This document shows positions 6,614-9,767 of a stretch of 9,767 nt of DNA, piece by piece. Made by a program: the position numbers and the translations under genes. The stretch is taken from contig DTXA01000089.1 of assembly GCA_012962735.1 (NCBI GenBank), forward strand, positions 1 to 9,767. The letters are read 5' to 3'. This DNA is from Candidatus Latescibacterota bacterium (GTDB taxonomy: Bacteria > Latescibacterota > 4484-107 > B68-G9). Every line of letters begins with the position of its first letter. Within the stretch, counting starts at the first letter, position 1. The notes under the pieces are model-generated. The model was given only the letters and a program-made list of their open reading frames with translations. It did no database searches and had not been told where the DNA came from.

Positions 6614-6642
6614 AGCATAGCTCGAGCCAAAGAATAGCCAAA
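6614..6642 (-). promoter_or_regulatory. Possible promoter with a direct repeat upstream of the glycosyltransferase
   Basis: In the 63-base gap after GH130, the minus strand has TTTGGC (6642-6637), 17 bases, TATGCT (6619-6614), a plausible though weak -35/-10 pair ending 21 bases before the ATG. The 7-mer TTTGGCT occurs twice (6642-6636 and 6631-6625), exactly 11 bases apart or about one helical turn, as an activator or repressor site might. The role is inferred; the gene may simply be read through from GH130. Confidence 0.3.
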
Positions 6643-6655
6643 CTGGTCGTTCTTT

Positions 6656-7606
6656 TTAGGATATGGACGGACAGCGTATTATGTAATCCATCACATCCCC
6701 CATATCGGCTATGGCCAACGCCACCGATGTGTCCGCCGCTCCGTAGTACATCATCAGCTCGTTCCCCTCTTTGTTTACAACCACGCCGCATGGGAACACC
6801 ACCCCAGGCACATCCCCTATAAGCTCGTAATTTTCCTTGGGGCTGAACACCCATTCCTGGGCGCGTCGGATGACCTTCCAGGGCTTATCCAAGTCCAAAA
6901 GAGCCAGTCCGACCCGGTACAGATCGCCGGAGGCCGTAGCCCGGACTCCATGGTATATGATAAGCCACCCCTCGGGCGTCTCTATGGGCTGGGGTCCGAG
7001 GCCCACCTTGTGACAATCCCACCAACCGGCCCGCACTGGCAGTAGAACCCGGTGTTCCCCCCAGTACTTCAGGTCGGGGGAAAAGGAAATCCATATGTGC
7101 GCTTCCCCCCGGATGATGGGCCTGTGTATCAGGGCGTACCGCCCTTCGAACCTCCTGGGGAACAAAGAGGCGTCCTTATCCTCCGGAGGAAGCAGCGACC
7201 CCCTACGCTCGAAAGTGCGAAAATCCTCTGTGAGGGCCAGAGAGATGAGCGGCCCGCCTTGGGAGAACGAAACATAGGTGACCGCGTACTTGCCCTCCTC
7301 CTCCAAGAAGACGATCCTCGGGTCCTCCACCCCCCACTGTTCCTCCTGGATGTTGGGGTCCGGTTCTAAGATGGGCTTAGGCTCGACTATCCAGTTCGTC
7401 CTCCCGTCCCAGCTCCTTGCGGTCGTAAGGTGGGAGAAACCCCTGGGGTCCTCCGCTCGAACCAACAGCAAAGTCTCCCCATCCACTTCGGTCGCGCCTG
7501 GGTTAAACACGGAGTTGACTGGATATGGCCAGTTCTTCGGGGTGAGGATGGGATTGCCCTCATATCGCCGGAATAGAGATATGCCCCGATGTGTGTTCAG
7601 TGCCAT
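6656..7606 (-). CDS. GH130-family beta-mannoside phosphorylase / hydrolase
   Basis: This 316-residue five-bladed beta-propeller protein belongs to glycoside hydrolase family 130. Members use inorganic phosphate to cleave beta-mannosides (1,4- or 1,2-linked), releasing mannose 1-phosphate; a few hydrolyse instead. Family features in order are GNPILTPKNWPYPVNSVFNPGA (about 17-38), VRAEDPRG (49-56), VEDPRI (93-98) with the probable catalytic acid D95, IHRP (160-163), YHG (218-220) and MMYYGAAD (285-292). R50, R162 and H219 fall where the family places phosphate-contacting Arg and His residues; their presence favours phosphorolysis over hydrolysis. No signal peptide is present, so it acts in the cytoplasm. 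The ATG at 7606 has GGAGGG 4 bases upstream and lies 12 bases after the dehydrogenase gene, so they are probably co-transcribed. The linkage and substrate cannot be told from sequence. Sitting beside a GT4 fusion, it may recycle or control an oligomannoside made by that enzyme. Confidence 0.9.
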   Translation of the reverse strand: MALNTHRGISLFRRYEGNPILTPKNWPYPVNSVFNPGATEVDGETLLLVRAEDPRGFSHLTTARSWDGRTNWIVEPKPILEPDPNIQEEQWGVEDPRIVFLEEEGKYAVTYVSFSQGGPLISLALTEDFRTFERRGSLLPPEDKDASLFPRRFEGRYALIHRPIIRGEAHIWISFSPDLKYWGEHRVLLPVRAGWWDCHKVGLGPQPIETPEGWLIIYHGVRATASGDLYRVGLALLDLDKPWKVIRRAQEWVFSPKENYELIGDVPGVVFPCGVVVNKEGNELMMYYGAADTSVALAIADMGDVMDYIIRCPSIS

Positions 7607-7618
7607 GGACCCTCCTTT

Positions 7619-8911
7619 TCACGCCCGCACCACCTTATCGCTGGCCCTTCGGATAGCCCCTCTGGTATCCACGACCAAGGAGGCGCTTCGTAAGATTCGA
7701 TCGTAATCGTATATTGTATGGTCGGTAACGACGATGACCACATCGTACTCTCTGAGCTTGGCCTCATCTAAGGATATCGAACGCATGTCGAACCGGTACT
7801 TCCGGGTGGGGGGCATCTGCGGGATATAGGGATCGTGATATTCCACCAAGGCCCCTCTGTCCGAGAGCAGTTTTATGATCTTCAAGGCCGGGGACCCCCG
7901 CATGTCGTCCACATCCCGTTTATAGGCCACACCCAAGATGAGAACTCGAGCTCCCCGGATGCTTTTTCCCCTGTCGTTTAGGGCATCTATCGTCTTCTGA
8001 ACCACGTAATAAGGCATGTATGTGTTGACCTCCCCGGCCAGTTCTATGAACTTAGTGGGGCAGTCGTATTCCTTAGCCTTCCAGGATAAGTAGAAAGGAT
8101 CTATAGGAATACAGTGCCCTCCAAGACCGGGGCCGGGATAGAACGCTTGGAATCCGAAGGGCTTGGTCTTAGCGGCCTCTATGACCTCCCATATATCTAT
8201 CCCCATCCTGTCGAAGAGCATCTTTAACTCGTTCACAAGGGCGATGTTCACCGCACGATAGATGTTCTCCAAGAGCTTAGCCGCTTCGGCCACCTCGGGC
8301 GAGGAGACCGGGACAACCTTTTCCACGACAGCGGAATACAGAGCTACACCGGCCTCCAGACACCTCGGAGTAACGCCACCCACGAGCTTGGGGATGGTCT
8401 TCGTAGTGAAGCGTGGGTTGCCGGGGTCCTCCCGTTCGGGTGAGTAGACCAAGTGGAAGTCTCTCCCGACCTTCAATCCCGTGCCTTCCAGAATGGGCAA
8501 CAGCACTTCCCTTGTGGTTCCAGGATATGTCGTGGATTCGAGGCATACGAGCTGCCCCGACCTGAGGCGCTGGGAGACCTCTTCTGCGGTCTTCCGCACA
8601 TACTTGAGATCGGGCTCCCTCCGTTCCGTCAGGGGGGTCGGCACGCAGATCAGGATGGCGTCCGCCTCCCCGAGCCTGTCCATGTCGGTGGTGGCCTGGG
8701 ACCTCGCCTTGAACTTCCGGAGCCTTTCGTCCGGGATATGACCGATGTACGATTCCCCTCGGTTAAGCCGCTCCACCTTGGTCGGGTCTACATCGAAGCC
8801 CAGCACCCGAAATCCCTCCTCGCAGAACCGGAGCACCAGGGGAAGTCCTACATATCCCAGGCCTATCACTCCTACCTTAGCCCCCTTTTCTCTGAAAATC
8901 CTTGGTTTCAT
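7619..8911 (-). CDS. wbpA: Nucleotide-sugar 6-dehydrogenase, UDP-GlcNAc (WbpA)-type
   Basis: This 430-residue enzyme belongs to the UDP-glucose/GDP-mannose dehydrogenase family. It oxidises the C6 hydroxyl of a nucleotide sugar to a uronic acid with two NAD+. The N-terminal Rossmann fold has GVIGLGYVGLPL (14-25). The central domain carries STTYPGT (126-132) and a conserved Asn/Lys segment (N223, K230). The catalytic Cys is C267 in GPGLGGHCIPIDPF, with D271 nearby. The C-terminal UDP-binding domain includes GVAYKRDVDDMRGSPAL (327-343). The segment KPFGFQAFYPGPGLGGHCIP is typical of the WbpA/WecC branch, and within it of UDP-GlcNAc 6-dehydrogenases, rather than of UDP-glucose dehydrogenases. 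The ATG at 8911 abuts the upstream stop codon (TAG then ATG) and has GGAGGG 4 bases before it. The substrate (UDP-GlcNAc, UDP-GalNAc or UDP-ManNAc) is inferred. The symbol denotes the closest type. Confidence 0.88.
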   Translation of the reverse strand: MKPRIFREKGAKVGVIGLGYVGLPLVLRFCEEGFRVLGFDVDPTKVERLNRGESYIGHIPDERLRKFKARSQATTDMDRLGEADAILICVPTPLTERREPDLKYVRKTAEEVSQRLRSGQLVCLESTTYPGTTREVLLPILEGTGLKVGRDFHLVYSPEREDPGNPRFTTKTIPKLVGGVTPRCLEAGVALYSAVVEKVVPVSSPEVAEAAKLLENIYRAVNIALVNELKMLFDRMGIDIWEVIEAAKTKPFGFQAFYPGPGLGGHCIPIDPFYLSWKAKEYDCPTKFIELAGEVNTYMPYYVVQKTIDALNDRGKSIRGARVLILGVAYKRDVDDMRGSPALKIIKLLSDRGALVEYHDPYIPQMPPTRKYRFDMRSISLDEAKLREYDVVIVVTDHTIYDYDRILRSASLVVDTRGAIRRASDKVVRA

Positions 8912-9635
8912 CTATCCCTCCTCTGAACTTCCCCATTTCACCTCCTCCAAAAGCCGCAGGAGGTTGTCCCGGGCCTGCGGGTAGACACGCTCCACCTCCT
9001 CCCACAGCCTCCGGGCCTGTTCCCTGCCGGAGTTTCCGCCGTATGGGCAGATGGCCCCCCGGAAAATCCCAGGGAGCGAGCAAGCCTCTCCAGCTCAGCC
9101 TCGGAGAGCAGGGTCAGGGGACGGATAAGGGTGATCCTGCCCCTGAAGAGTTCCCTCTTAGGCGGTATCGTCTCCAGCTTGCCGTGTACGAATAGGTTAA
9201 GCAGGGCCGTATGTAACAGGTCGTCCGCATGGTGGCCTAGGGCGACCTTGGAGAATCCCATCCTATCTGCAGCCAGAAAGACCGCCTTCCTCCGGTTCCA
9301 AGTACACCGATAGCAATTCACTTCCCCTTCCATCTCGAGAAGGGGCACTTCTTCTATACGAAGGGGAATACCCCATTCCCCGCACCACCGGGCCACTTCC
9401 TCACGCCTGTCCGACGACCCCTTCTGGAAGTCCATATGCACGTGTATAGCGGAGAGTTCAAACCTCTCCGGGGACAGCTCCTTCGCAGGCATAGGAGGAA
9501 GAGCAGGGCCAGGCTGTCCTTTCCACCCGAAACCGCCGCGGCTATCCTGTCCCCTTCCTGGATAAGGCCGTACCGGTATATAAGTCGATTGGCCTTGCGG
9601 AGTAGGTGCCGGCCTATCCGTTCGGCTTCTCTCAA
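8912..9635 (-). pseudogene. TtcA-like PP-loop tRNA thiolation gene broken by two frameshifts
   Basis: TtcA-family ATPases adenylate a tRNA base for sulphur insertion (2-thiocytidine 32 in the classic case), using a [4Fe-4S] cluster held by three Cys. Read with two one-base corrections, the locus gives 241 residues ending at the TAG at 8912-8914. Present are the PP-loop SGGKDS (36-41), NCYRCTWNRRKAVF (C108, C111), GHHADDLLHTALLNLFVHGK and a third Cys (about 197) in ICPYGGNSGREQ. The frame is lost near 9492 (after LLFLL) and again at a run of six G on the minus strand (9055-9060). Both need a -1 shift, as if one base were missing. Without the second correction the third cluster Cys and the normal C-terminus vanish. 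The TTG start at 9635 overlaps the upstream stop (TTGA). It could be a real pseudogene or two sequencing errors. The C-terminus differs from E. coli TtcA (no CxxC there), so the exact tRNA target is open. Confidence 0.8.
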
Positions 9636-9767
9636 ATTCGGACCACCTCTCCGATCTCTGCGGATCTTAGCACGGCGTCTAAGGCCATCTGCACCCCCAG
9701 GATCTCTTCATCTCGGGTCAGGGCCTCCTCCTCATCCCGCACACATCCCAAGAAGTGCCGGGCCTCG
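9632..9767 (-). CDS. C-terminal end of a Gfo/Idh/MocA-type oxidoreductase (partial)
   Basis: Only the last 44 residues and the TGA are inside the window; the rest lies beyond base 9767. The fragment reads EARHFLGCVRDEEEALTRDE, then GVQMALDAVLRSAEIGEVVRI. That is the standard tail of Gfo/Idh/MocA NAD(P)-dependent sugar dehydrogenases (hFl.Cvr..., a helix of the type A...Sa..G..V.I). Its stop overlaps the TTG start of the next gene by four bases (TTGA), so translation is probably coupled. Next but one downstream is a WbpA-type UDP-sugar 6-dehydrogenase. A WbpB/WlbA-like 3-dehydrogenase acting on the UDP-uronic acid product would fit, but this is inference from context and a short fragment. Confidence 0.65.
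   Translation of the reverse strand, partial: EARHFLGCVRDEEEALTRDEEILGVQMALDAVLRSAEIGEVVRI

Noticed and set aside
9053..9063. Programmed -1 ribosomal frameshift in the TtcA-like gene
   Set aside because: The G run allows slippage, but the other break near 9492 has no slippery sequence and needs the same correction. Error or decay explains both more simply.

Overview
The window is GC-rich bacterial DNA with every convincing gene on the minus strand, so transcription runs from high to low coordinates. The proteins are rich in Glu, Arg and Lys, and AGG/CGG arginine and ATA isoleucine codons are frequent. This composition, together with anaerobe- or thermophile-type families such as the short TtcA-like protein and GH130, suggests a thermophilic or deep-branching uncultured bacterium. 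I cannot name the phylum from the sequence alone.

The upstream half (9767 down to 4265) is a sugar and cell-surface cluster. In transcription order it holds the last 44 residues of a Gfo/Idh/MocA-type oxidoreductase, a TtcA-like PP-loop gene broken by two single-base shifts, a WbpA-type UDP-sugar 6-dehydrogenase, a GH130 mannoside phosphorylase-type protein, and a large GT4 glycosyltransferase fused to an alpha/alpha-toroid-like domain. The first three genes are packed with a 4-base overlap and an abutting stop/start; the next gap is 12 bases. They look like one transcript that makes or remodels an oxidised or amino sugar-containing and possibly mannose-containing glycan.

The downstream half (4165 down to 1) is a protein-quality-control and stress cluster in an unusual order: dnaJ, a periplasmic HtrA/DegP-type protease, a DksA/TraR-type regulator, and dnaK (cut by the window edge). 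No grpE, hrcA or CIRCE element is seen. dnaJ, htrA and dksA are closely spaced. dnaK follows after a gap of about 150 bases with its own probable promoter.

The most notable regulatory observation is a composite sequence shared by the upstream regions of dnaJ and dnaK (minus strand TTTTGG, 9 or 11 bases, ATrTGGTATG, 6 bases, GCTT). It lies at nearly the same distance from each start codon and is a candidate common promoter or heat-shock control site. A small GC-rich hairpin just after the glycosyltransferase stop may separate the two transcription units. No mobile element, tRNA, rRNA or CRISPR array was seen, and no gene-free stretch exceeds 300 bases.
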